The translations under genes were made by a program, and so were the position numbers. From CAYXDO01 sp964463485 (GTDB lineage Bacteria; Myxococcota; Kuafuiibacteriia; Kuafuiibacteriales; Kuafuiibacteriaceae), in contig CAYXDO010000157.1 in NCBI GenBank assembly GCA_964463485.1, forward strand, positions 1 to 26,000: DNA of 26,000 nt, written 5' to 3'. The notes under the pieces were generated by a model. The model saw only the letters and a program-made list of their open reading frames with translations, made no database searches and had not been told where the DNA came from. Of the stretch, positions 7,560-14,478 are shown piece by piece (the first letter of the stretch is position 1; each line of letters begins with the position of its first letter).

Positions 7560-9118
7560 GTCGCTCCTCGCCGTGGGTTCGGGCGGCCATCGTCGTCGCC
7601 TACTTTCTGGCCTTCTGGCTCGCGTTGCCCGCCGCCCTTTACTCAGTCGGTCGCTACTTCGACGCCGCCCTGGGTTGGGAGCTGGACTCTCATCCGTGGG
7701 GCCTGGTCGTCCTGTTGCTGGGTCTAGGCGCGCTGAGTTGGTCGATGCTCGCTCTGTGGAGAGAAGGGAAGGGGCTGCCCGTGAGTGCGCTCCCGCCGCC
7801 GAAGCTCGCCAAGCGGGGGCCTTATCGATGGGTTCGACACCCGATCTACCTCGGATTTCAACTCGCGGTGGTGGGGTGGGGCCTCCTCGTTGGGTCGAAG
7901 GGCCTGACCTGGGTCGTGGGTCTTGGCCTGACTTGGTTGTGGGTTCCCTACGCGCTCCTCGAGGAGCGTGGGCTCGCGAAGAGGTTCAGGCAGGACTGGA
8001 CGCGCTACGAACGGCGCACCGGGTTGCTCCCGCGCTTGTCGCTGTATGGCCTCGTCTTGGTGTTGGTCCGGCTGGGGCTCGTCCGAGTGCGGGTGGTGGG
8101 TACCGAGAACATCCCGAAGAGTGGCCCTGCGATCCTCGTCGCGAACCACCTCTGTTACGTCGACTTTCTCTTCGTGAGTCGCGGGTCCTGGCGAAAAATG
8201 TGGTTCCCTACGACCGCTGAGGCCTGGCGGCACCCCGTGTCGGCTTGGTTCCTGGCTCGCCTGGCGAGTGTGCCCGTGCGCCGATATCGTGTCGACCCAG
8301 CGGCCTGCCGTGAGGTCGTCCGCTTGCTCCGTGAAGGCGAGCTCGTGTGTATGCACGTCGAAGGCGAACGAGCTCCCCTCGGTGAGTACCGCGGAGCGCC
8401 CGAAGGCTTGGCAGATTTGATCCGTCGCCTCGGAGCTCCCGTCGTTCCGGTCGGGATTTCTGGCGCATACGATGTCGGACCGAGATGGTCGGATGTGATT
8501 CGGCGCCGGCCCGTCGAAGTCAGATTTGGAACCCCGATGAGTTTGGGCACCGAGGCCAAGCGCCAGCTCGATGCTGCAATCAGGAGGCTCCTGTTGGAGG
8601 ATCCCGAGCGGATCGACCTCGACGGCCTGCCGATCCACAAGCTCGGTCGAATCTTGTGGTGCTGCCCGAGTTGCCTGGCCGCTTGGATTCCACCGAAATG
8701 TCAGACCTGCGGGGCCGAGCTCCGGAGTGTCCGGGGCTTGGTCGGGATCGCTCGTCCGGGCGACACTCCTGCTTACGTCACCTTGGCGGAGCTCGCGCGG
8801 CCCGTTTGGGCGCTGCCTCCGCCAACGTCCCTCGACTGTCGCGCCGAGGTCGCGACCGAGGTCAGGATGGTGGGCACGCCCCGGCCGCTCCAGGTGCTCG
8901 GGACCGGAACCTTGGAGATCTCTCGAGACGGCATCTTCCACGACCTCGTCGACCTTCCGGCGGGCGAGATCCGCTCGGTGACCACCGAGCGGGCCGACAC
9001 GCTCCAGGTCGCGACTCGCGCTGGTATGTGGCAATTCAAGCTCGATGGGTTGTCGGCGTTCCGGGCGCAGCAGGCCTTGACGACCTGGCTCGGCTCCTCC
9101 GATAAGCCACAGCCATGA
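7556..9118 (+). CDS. Fusion of ICMT/PEMT-like methyltransferase, PlsC-type acyltransferase and zinc ribbon
   Basis: This 520-residue membrane protein combines three or four parts. Residues 1-155 have about four hydrophobic segments and the ICMT/phospholipid-methyltransferase signature 'RWVRHPIYLGF' (91-101) plus 'EERGLAKRFRQDWTRYERR' (136-154), implying SAM-dependent methylation of a lipid-linked group. Residues about 160-350 form a PlsC/LPLAT acyltransferase with 'NHLCYVD' (197-203, the NHx4D catalytic motif), 'VEGERAP' (268-274, in place of EGTR) and 'GAPVVPVGISG' (293-303). A zinc-ribbon-like knuckle 'CCPSC...CQTC' (369-385) follows. The last 100 residues look like a PH-type beta module ('GTLEISRDGIFHDLVDLPAGEI'). 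ATGA overlaps join it to both neighbours. The domain calls rest on motifs; the reaction and substrate are unknown. Confidence 0.85.
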   Translation: MSRSSPWVRAAIVVAYFLAFWLALPAALYSVGRYFDAALGWELDSHPWGLVVLLLGLGALSWSMLALWREGKGLPVSALPPPKLAKRGPYRWVRHPIYLGFQLAVVGWGLLVGSKGLTWVVGLGLTWLWVPYALLEERGLAKRFRQDWTRYERRTGLLPRLSLYGLVLVLVRLGLVRVRVVGTENIPKSGPAILVANHLCYVDFLFVSRGSWRKMWFPTTAEAWRHPVSAWFLARLASVPVRRYRVDPAACREVVRLLREGELVCMHVEGERAPLGEYRGAPEGLADLIRRLGAPVVPVGISGAYDVGPRWSDVIRRRPVEVRFGTPMSLGTEAKRQLDAAIRRLLLEDPERIDLDGLPIHKLGRILWCCPSCLAAWIPPKCQTCGAELRSVRGLVGIARPGDTPAYVTLAELARPVWALPPPTSLDCRAEVATEVRMVGTPRPLQVLGTGTLEISRDGIFHDLVDLPAGEIRSVTTERADTLQVATRAGMWQFKLDGLSAFRAQQALTTWLGSSDKPQP

Positions 9119-10080
9119 TCTCTGATCGCCGAGAACGCCTTCTTCGAGCCAGGCGACGGCTCTCAGGGATGCTCATCGAGGGGCTCTTCTACGGTGGGAT
9201 GAGTCGCATGGCTGCGCTCACGCCGGCCGCGCGGCCGGGGCTTCACGGGATTCGGAGGCATCGGGGACTCTGGTACGGGAAGCATCCGGCGCACCGGCTC
9301 GACGTGTACGAGCCCGTCGGTCGTGCGGGCGCGCGTCCGGTCGTCATGTACGTCCACGGCGGCGCGTTTCGGGCCATGTCCAAGGATACTCATTGGTTGA
9401 TGGGTCTGATTTTTGCGCGGCGCGGCTATCTCGTCTTCAACGTGGACTATCGGCTCGCCCCGGAGTTTCGGTTTCCTGCGGCGCTGGAAGACTTGTCACG
9501 GGCGCTCGCCTTCGTGCGACGTGAGGCGCCACGATTCGGCGGCGACCCGGACCGGCTCGTGCTCGCGGGCGAGTCGGCTGGCGCAAACCTGGTGACGGCC
9601 CTGACCGTGGCCTCGTGTTACCGGCGCGACGAGCCTTTTGCGCGGTCGATCTTCGAGGAAGATTACGCTCCGAAGGCCGTCGTTCCCTTCTGTGGCATCC
9701 TGCAAGTCTCCGAGCCCGATCGGTTGTTGCAGGAGCCGATATGGTTTTTCGAGCGCGACGCGATCCTGAGTTGCGCGGAGCTTTACCTGCCCAACGAAGT
9801 CTCGGTCTCGGCGGCCCTCGCCGACCCGTTGAAAGTCATCGAGTCGCAAACACCCGATCGTCCGCTGCCGCCTTTTTTCGTCTCCGTGGGCACGTCGGAC
9901 CGCTTGCTGCCTGACTCTCGAAGGCTCGCTCTGGCCCTCGAGGATCGGGCTGTGCCGCATCGCGCGAGATATTTCGATCGCGAAATTCACGCGTTTCAGG
10001 CGCTGGTTTTTCGGAGAGCAGCGCGGGAGTGTTGGCGCGACCTGTTTGCCTACTTGAACGAGTTGGGTCTTGGGGCGTAG
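9115..10080 (+). CDS. HSL-family alpha/beta hydrolase (esterase/lipase)
   Basis: This 321-residue hydrolase of the hormone-sensitive-lipase group has 'HGGAF' (81-85, oxyanion hole), the nucleophile elbow 'GESAG' (Ser154), 'VGTSDRLLP' supplying Asp262, and 'EIHAF' supplying His292. These make a complete triad for carboxylester hydrolysis. 'FNVDYRLAPEFRFPAALED' (108-126) is typical of this family. There is no signal peptide, so it is probably cytoplasmic or loosely membrane-associated through the hydrophobic N-terminal stretch. The ATG overlaps the fusion gene's stop (ATGA). In this setting it may remove or transfer an acyl group in the same lipid pathway, which is inference. Activity on short or medium acyl esters would be usual for the family. 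Confidence 0.88.
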   Translation: MISDRRERLLRARRRLSGMLIEGLFYGGMSRMAALTPAARPGLHGIRRHRGLWYGKHPAHRLDVYEPVGRAGARPVVMYVHGGAFRAMSKDTHWLMGLIFARRGYLVFNVDYRLAPEFRFPAALEDLSRALAFVRREAPRFGGDPDRLVLAGESAGANLVTALTVASCYRRDEPFARSIFEEDYAPKAVVPFCGILQVSEPDRLLQEPIWFFERDAILSCAELYLPNEVSVSAALADPLKVIESQTPDRPLPPFFVSVGTSDRLLPDSRRLALALEDRAVPHRARYFDREIHAFQALVFRRAARECWRDLFAYLNELGLGA

Positions 10081-10089
10081 AAAGGACTC

Positions 10090-10590
10090 ATGAGCCTCGA
10101 ATCACTCCACGCGCTCGTCGCCCAGCTCACCGCCGAAGGGTATCACTCGGTTTATCTCGAGCGCTTGAAAACTCACTTGGGTGAGGTCGGCGAGGAGTCG
10201 ACCGAGCCAAAGAGCGATGGAGATCGAGACACGCCGGGACCCACGCCGCGTAAGCGGCGCGCGAGCGACCATGAATGGGTCGAGGCGGAGCTGCGCGGGG
10301 AAATGGCGAGCTCGCTCGGTCGGGCTGGGGCACGTGTGGACGCGGTCCTGCTCGAGCTCGAGCTGCTCGCTCGGGCTGTCCAGACGAAGGCCGGAGAGGA
10401 TCGGTCCGCTGCCATCCTGCGGCACAACGAGCGCCGCCAAGAGGCCCTCGAGGCCCGACGGGACCTGATCGTCCAGCGGGAGGCGCTCGGTATTCGCGAC
10501 AATTCCGGCGTGGTAGACCACTATCCCGTGCCTAGCCCCATCGGTCCCGACGGCGAGCACCTGCCGACGCCCCCGTACGAAGTCGACTGA
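10090..10590 (+). CDS. Hypothetical protein with a coiled-coil-like middle
   Basis: I do not recognise this 166-residue protein. It starts with a short helical part ('LESLHALVAQLTAEGYHSVYLERLKTHLG'-like, about 3-31), then a charged, Pro-containing linker (about 35-58). A long Glu/Arg/Leu-rich helix that could form a coiled coil follows (about 60-135), and the tail is Pro-rich (about 145-166). No signal peptide or membrane segment is present. The ATG at 10090 has 'aaagga' at 10081-10086, a good ribosome binding site, which favours this frame over the overlapping minus-strand frame. It follows the hydrolase gene by nine bases, so it is probably the distal gene of that operon, but nothing in it points to lipid chemistry. 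Confidence 0.65.
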   Translation: MSLESLHALVAQLTAEGYHSVYLERLKTHLGEVGEESTEPKSDGDRDTPGPTPRKRRASDHEWVEAELRGEMASSLGRAGARVDAVLLELELLARAVQTKAGEDRSAAILRHNERRQEALEARRDLIVQREALGIRDNSGVVDHYPVPSPIGPDGEHLPTPPYEVD

Positions 10591-10640
10591 AGGAATTTGG
10601 AAGTTGCCGGCGCCGACCGGTGAGGGTACGAACGAGGCAG

Positions 10641-10646
10641 TAGGAG
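10641..10646 (+). promoter_or_regulatory. Ribosome binding site that sets a GTG start
   Basis: The sequence taggag ends six bases before the GTG at 10653. It supports that GTG over the in-frame TTG at 10647, which would overlap the site's spacer. The resulting start 'MPRYDYHC' also matches the usual beginning of FmdB-type zinc ribbons. Confidence 0.6.
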
Positions 10647-10652
10647 TTGGAC

Positions 10653-10994
10653 GTGCCACGCTACGACTATCACTGCGCGCACAACGGGCGAACCGTAGAA
10701 GTTTCCCACAGCATGAAGGACGACCTCACGACGTGGGGAGAAGTCTGTGCCATCACCCTCGAGCCCCTCGGGGACACTCCCGCCGACGCACCCGTCGAGC
10801 GTTGGATTCCGCGAGCCGTTGGGGTTGCGGCGCCGATGGGTGACTCCAGGCTGAAGGAGCTCGGGTTCACCAAGCTCGTGAAGCGCGACAACGGAGTGTA
10901 CGAAAACGTAACTCGGCTCGACGGCGAGTCTCGTTATATGAAGCGGGACGATCCCACGACGATTCCCGACTTCAAACGACGAATCAAAGACTGA
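10653..10994 (+). CDS. FmdB-like zinc-ribbon-derived small protein
   Basis: This 113-residue protein begins 'MPRYDYHCAHNGRTVEVSH' and continues 'TTWGEVC...LGDTPADAPVERWIP', a pattern known from FmdB-family regulatory zinc ribbons. The family's CxxC pairs are not intact: only Cys8 and Cys32 remain, so metal binding is doubtful. The second half (about 60-113, 'RLKELGFTKLVKRDNGVYENVTR') is basic and looks like a separate small domain of unknown role. The start is the GTG set by the preceding ribosome binding site. A 62-base gap separates it from the coiled-coil gene, so it may belong to the same transcript. A 7-bp hairpin overlaps its stop codon. Confidence 0.72.
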   Translation: MPRYDYHCAHNGRTVEVSHSMKDDLTTWGEVCAITLEPLGDTPADAPVERWIPRAVGVAAPMGDSRLKELGFTKLVKRDNGVYENVTRLDGESRYMKRDDPTTIPDFKRRIKD

Positions 10995-11012
10995 GTTGCC
11001 GGCCGAACTCAG
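10991..11012 (+). terminator. Possible terminator hairpin at the FmdB-like stop codon
   Basis: A 7-bp stem (ctgagtt / aactcag) around an 8-base GC-rich loop begins within the last codons of the preceding gene and includes its stop. No T-run follows, so an intrinsic terminator is only possible. Confidence 0.3.
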
Positions 11013-11050
11013 CCTAACAGGTCGCTGAAAAGGGCTCCGAAACTCATGAC

Positions 11051-11137
11051 GTGCCCGTGCCCGTCCGTGCCGTCCGTGCCCGTGCCCGCCCGTTCGTGCC
11101 CGTGCCAGTGCCCGATTCACCAGTGCCCGATTCACCA
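11051..11137. repeat. Degenerate gtgccc hexamer array ending in a 15-bp duplication
   Basis: The hexamer gtgccc recurs at 11051, 11057, 11076, 11082 and 11096, with shortened units (gtcc, gtgcc) between. Two adjacent copies of gtgcccgattcacca lie at 11108-11122 and 11123-11137. The same hexamer, in both orientations, returns at 17157-17196 and 17354-17377. Together with the inverted repeat that follows, it fills the 349 bases between the plus-strand operon and the convergent M20 peptidase gene. I see no gene here. Confidence 0.85.
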
Positions 11138-11180
11138 GTGAGCTGGGGAATCTTGCTCAGTACAGGTCCCCGCAAATCCG

Positions 11181-11311
11181 TGACCACTGAAGAAACCACG
11201 GAGAGCACAGAGCCGAAGCCCACAGAGCACACAGATGATGGAATGAGGAATGAGCGCTCTCCGTGTCCTCTGTGTCTTCTCTCCATGTCCTCTGTGGTTT
11301 CAGCATGGTCA
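11181..11311. repeat. Imperfect inverted repeat of the 'ccac(a/g)gag' type
   Basis: The left arm (11181-11212, containing gaaaccacggagagcacagag-like bases) is roughly complementary to the right arm (11281-11311, containing tcctctgtggtttcagcatg). Inner copies of the same purine-rich word occur on each side, for example cacagagcacacag (11221-11234) and ccgtgtcctctgtgtcttct (11261-11280). The whole could fold into a long, bulged hairpin in the gap between two convergent genes. A related word occurs at 18980-18997, so this looks like a dispersed intergenic element. Confidence 0.65.
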
Positions 11312-11343
11312 CGAGCTTCTGGGGACGTGTACCGAGAAACGGT

Positions 11344-13020
11344 TCAGGGTTCGGGGAAGGCCAGCGCCAAGCTGGCTTCGACGAGCGCCGGGACCATGAG
11401 CTCCAAGGCCTCGAGCTCGATGGACTCGTCGGGAGCGTGGCCTCGGTAGGGTCGTCCTGGAAGCGAGGGACCGAAGGAGACCGCACCAGGGAATAGTCGC
11501 GCATAAGTTCCTCCGCGAATGGCGACACCCGTCGCTCCCGGATCGTTGGCTCGCCTCCGGAAAATTTCGAGCAGCGTGGGCACTAATTTCCCCTGAGTAT
11601 CAGCCACGGCGGGCTCGCCGACCCAGCTATCCGAAGCCATCTGTACGGTCGGAGCGATGGCCCCGAGGGAGCTCAGCGCGGCTTCTAGGGAGGCCCGGAA
11701 CTCGTCGGAGCTCCTCCCAGCCGGGCGCCGCATGTTGACGCGCAACGACGCGGACCCAGGGGCGGTTCGAAGCAGCGTGGGCGCCACGAGAAGCTCGCCC
11801 ATCAGAGCGTGAGAGTAGCTGAGGCCGAGCCGTTGCCCGTGGTGGTCGCCAACGAAGCGCTCGTGGATCACGCGAAGGGCTTGGCCGGCCGCGTCCGGGG
11901 CGAGGTCGAGGGCCGCCGCGATCTCGGCCAAGAGCCACAGAGCGTTCTTGCCCTCTTCCGCGACCGAAGAATGCACGGCGTCGCCAAAGGTCTTGATCAA
12001 AACGGAGTGTTGAGTGGAGGTGACTTCGGCGCGAAACGCAGCCCCGAGCGCGTTGGTCGCCGAAGTCGCGGCGGCCTGGGCGCGGACGAGGAGCTGGCCG
12101 AGCTCTTCCCCGTCGGCCGGCTCCAGCTCGAGCTCGCCCGATCCCGGCACCTGGGTCAAAAAGAGCCCTGCCTCCGCGCGAACGACGTGGGCCTGCTTGT
12201 GCTCGCCCGGCGGCGTCGTGAACGAAAGGCCAAAGTCAACGAAGCCAGACTCCGCGATGACCACGGGAAACGACGCGTCGACGGAAATCACGTGCGGAGG
12301 GTGCACTCGACCGCCCCGCGCGTACGCCACCATCCCGTCCCAATCGCTCTCCTCCCCGTTCCCGATGATCACTCGGATCTCTCCGCGAGGCCTGAGCCCG
12401 AATCCGCTGAGCGTCTCCAGCGCCACGATCGCCGCCGCGATCGGGCCCTTGTCGTCTTCTGAGCCACGACCGAACAAACGACGACCGAAAATTTCGGCGT
12501 GAAACGGCAGGTGAGTCCAGTCGGGTGACCGAAAGGTCGCACTCGTACTGTTGGTGGTCCAATCTTTCACCGCGACGACGTCCCCGTGCATGACGAAGCC
12601 GAGCGCGGGGTCGCCTTTGCCGTAGACGACCTCGAACACCTCCTCCGCGCCAAATTTGCGGAGCTCGAAGCCGTCCCGCTCGGCCAGGCGCTCCAGATAC
12701 ACCCGCATTGCAGCGAAGGCCGGGTTCGTCGTCGGCAGTCCCACGGTCGGAAAAGCGACCAAATCTCTCGTGAGCTCGATGGCCCGCGGGAGCGCGCAGG
12801 CCTCCGCGTAGGCGACCGCCGCACTTTCGATCGCCCGATCTCTCCGACCTCGATCTGGCCGTTGGCCCCGAGCGAACGCCTCGAGCGCGGCCCGGTCGGG
12901 GGCCGACGCCGTACGCGCAAAAGTAGCGGCGAAAGCCTCCGGCGAAGCACAACGCGAAGCCGGGGGCGGCAGAGAAGCGCACCCGACCATCGACAAACAC
13001 ATCATCCAAACGCCACGCAC
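11344..13020 (-). CDS. M20-family metallopeptidase (dipeptidase), probable lipoprotein
   Basis: This 558-residue zinc-dependent peptidase is of the PepV/carnosinase-like M20 type, which cleaves dipeptides or releases N-terminal residues. Metal-site motifs are in order: 'HGDVV' (His145, Asp147), 'GRGSEDDKGP' (bridging Asp190) and 'GNGEESD' (Glu223, the general base, and Glu224), with a final 'RGHAPDE' near the C-terminus. A dimerisation-type lid domain separates the two catalytic halves. The N-terminus is short and hydrophobic and ends at Cys14 ('CLSMVGCAS'), so it is probably a lipoprotein acting in the envelope; Met at -3 is tolerated but not typical. The start is GTG at 13020; an ATG at 13005 would shorten the signal and drop its only Arg. 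It is divergent from the ABC1 kinase gene, 81 bases away. Confidence 0.88.
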   Translation of the reverse strand: MRGVWMMCLSMVGCASLPPPASRCASPEAFAATFARTASAPDRAALEAFARGQRPDRGRRDRAIESAAVAYAEACALPRAIELTRDLVAFPTVGLPTTNPAFAAMRVYLERLAERDGFELRKFGAEEVFEVVYGKGDPALGFVMHGDVVAVKDWTTNSTSATFRSPDWTHLPFHAEIFGRRLFGRGSEDDKGPIAAAIVALETLSGFGLRPRGEIRVIIGNGEESDWDGMVAYARGGRVHPPHVISVDASFPVVIAESGFVDFGLSFTTPPGEHKQAHVVRAEAGLFLTQVPGSGELELEPADGEELGQLLVRAQAAATSATNALGAAFRAEVTSTQHSVLIKTFGDAVHSSVAEEGKNALWLLAEIAAALDLAPDAAGQALRVIHERFVGDHHGQRLGLSYSHALMGELLVAPTLLRTAPGSASLRVNMRRPAGRSSDEFRASLEAALSSLGAIAPTVQMASDSWVGEPAVADTQGKLVPTLLEIFRRRANDPGATGVAIRGGTYARLFPGAVSFGPSLPGRPYRGHAPDESIELEALELMVPALVEASLALAFPEP

Positions 13021-13101
13021 GAGAGCCGAATCGACGAGACGCGAGACCGTGTCAACGGGACCTCCACTCGCGGCCCCACACTTTGAGGTACCATCGAAAG
13101 G

Positions 13102-14463
13102 GTGGCCAAGGACGAGGACGATAGCGCGACCGTGGGTCCGATGGGGCGGCGCGAGCGATTCGTGAAGCTCGCAGGGATGACCGCGTCGGTCGCCGCGGGC
13201 TACGCAAAGTCACGGCTCATCAACGCGTTTCAAGACGCCGAGTCCGCCGCCAAGGATCGCGCGAGATCCTACCAAGCCAGCGGCGAGCGGATCGCCCAGA
13301 CCCTCGGAGAGCTCAAGGGCGCGGCGATGAAGATCGGCCAGATGGCTTCCATCGCGAGCGACGTCCTGCCCAAGGAGCTCGCTGATTCGCTGAGACGCCT
13401 ACAGCGAGAAGCACCTCCGATGGCGTACGATGTGATCGCCGATCAGATCAAGTCGGAGCTCGGCGCGTATCCCGAAGACCTCTATCGCCGCTTCGACAAG
13501 AAGCCCTTCGCAGCTGCTTCGATCGGACAAGTCCATCGCGCCGAGACCGAAGACGGGCGCGACGTGATCGTGAAGGTCCAGTATCCCGGTGTCGACGTGT
13601 CCGTGGATTCCGATCTCGCCCACCTTCGGTTGGCGCTGCGCGCCTCCGGCCTACTCAAGCTCTCGCGATCCAACCTCAACGCGCTCTTCGGCGAGATCCG
13701 CGAGCGGTTGTTCGAGGAGCTCGACTACACCCGCGAGGCCGAGCACGTTCGAGAGTTCCGGAAGATTCACGAAGACCAACCCTTCGTTCACATCCCCGAA
13801 GTCATCGGAGAGCGCTCGAGTCAGCGCGTGCTGACGCTGACGTACGTGCCAGGAGACTCGATCCACGACCTCGACGTGCGCGGCTACACCCAACAAGCTC
13901 GCGACAAGATCGGCGAGAACCTTTACCGGCTCACGCTGCGCCAGCTCTTCGAGGCGCTCGCGATCCACGCTGATCCAAATCCCGCGAACTTCGCGTTCCG
14001 ACCGGACGGCTCGATCGTGGTCTACGACTTCGGCTGCGTGAAGCGGCTCGAGCCGCCGATCGTGGCGGCGTACGCCGCGGCGATCTGGTGTGGGATCGAA
14101 GAAGACTACGCGGGCGCCGATCGAGCGCTCAAAGCGCTTGGGGCAGTAAGGGTCGACGGACCTCCCGTGGAGGCTGCGTATTACAAGTCGTGGCGTGACA
14201 CGCTGCTCATCCCGTTCACGTCGCCGGAGCCCTTCGACTACGGTCAGTCGAGGATCCACGAAGACGTGATGCAGCTAGTGCCTGGTTTGTTGAAACGACT
14301 CGATTCGTTTCAACCGCCCGTGCAGGTCGTGTTCATCGACCGCGTCGTCGGCGGCCACTATGGGACTTTGAGAAAAGTGAAGTCTCGCGGCCGGTTCTTG
14401 GACTTGGTGCTGCCCCACGTCGATCCGAGCGGCGAGACTCAGCGGCGGATCGCGAAGCTCTGA
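13102..14463 (+). CDS. ABC1/UbiB-family atypical kinase
   Basis: This 453-residue protein belongs to the ABC1/ADCK (UbiB-like) atypical kinase family, whose members support quinone or other isoprenoid-lipid metabolism. The defining 'KIGQ' (77-80, KxGQ motif) follows the N-terminal helices. 'AAASIGQVHRA' (137-147) replaces the glycine loop, Lys158 lies in 'VIVKVQYPG', 'HADPNPANF' (289-297) is the catalytic loop, and 'YDFG' (308-311) is the metal-binding motif. The second His/Gly of the common DPHPGN is Asn/Ala here. There is no C-terminal membrane segment of the UbiB kind. The start is GTG at 13102; an in-frame ATG lies 13 codons later. It is transcribed away from the M20 peptidase gene, so the 81-base gap should hold both promoters. 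Confidence 0.88.
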   Translation: MAKDEDDSATVGPMGRRERFVKLAGMTASVAAGYAKSRLINAFQDAESAAKDRARSYQASGERIAQTLGELKGAAMKIGQMASIASDVLPKELADSLRRLQREAPPMAYDVIADQIKSELGAYPEDLYRRFDKKPFAAASIGQVHRAETEDGRDVIVKVQYPGVDVSVDSDLAHLRLALRASGLLKLSRSNLNALFGEIRERLFEELDYTREAEHVREFRKIHEDQPFVHIPEVIGERSSQRVLTLTYVPGDSIHDLDVRGYTQQARDKIGENLYRLTLRQLFEALAIHADPNPANFAFRPDGSIVVYDFGCVKRLEPPIVAAYAAAIWCGIEEDYAGADRALKALGAVRVDGPPVEAAYYKSWRDTLLIPFTSPEPFDYGQSRIHEDVMQLVPGLLKRLDSFQPPVQVVFIDRVVGGHYGTLRKVKSRGRFLDLVLPHVDPSGETQRRIAKL

Positions 14464-14478
14464 ACCTCGCCGACGTAC

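Noticed and set aside
7724..9034. Minus-strand 436-codon open frame opposite the ICMT-PlsC fusion
   Set aside because: The translation is His/Arg/Pro-rich and without motifs, while the plus strand carries clear enzyme motifs.
10102..10659. Minus-strand 185-codon frame opposite the coiled-coil hypothetical gene
   Set aside because: The plus-strand frame has a good ribosome binding site and sits in an operon; the minus-strand frame has neither.
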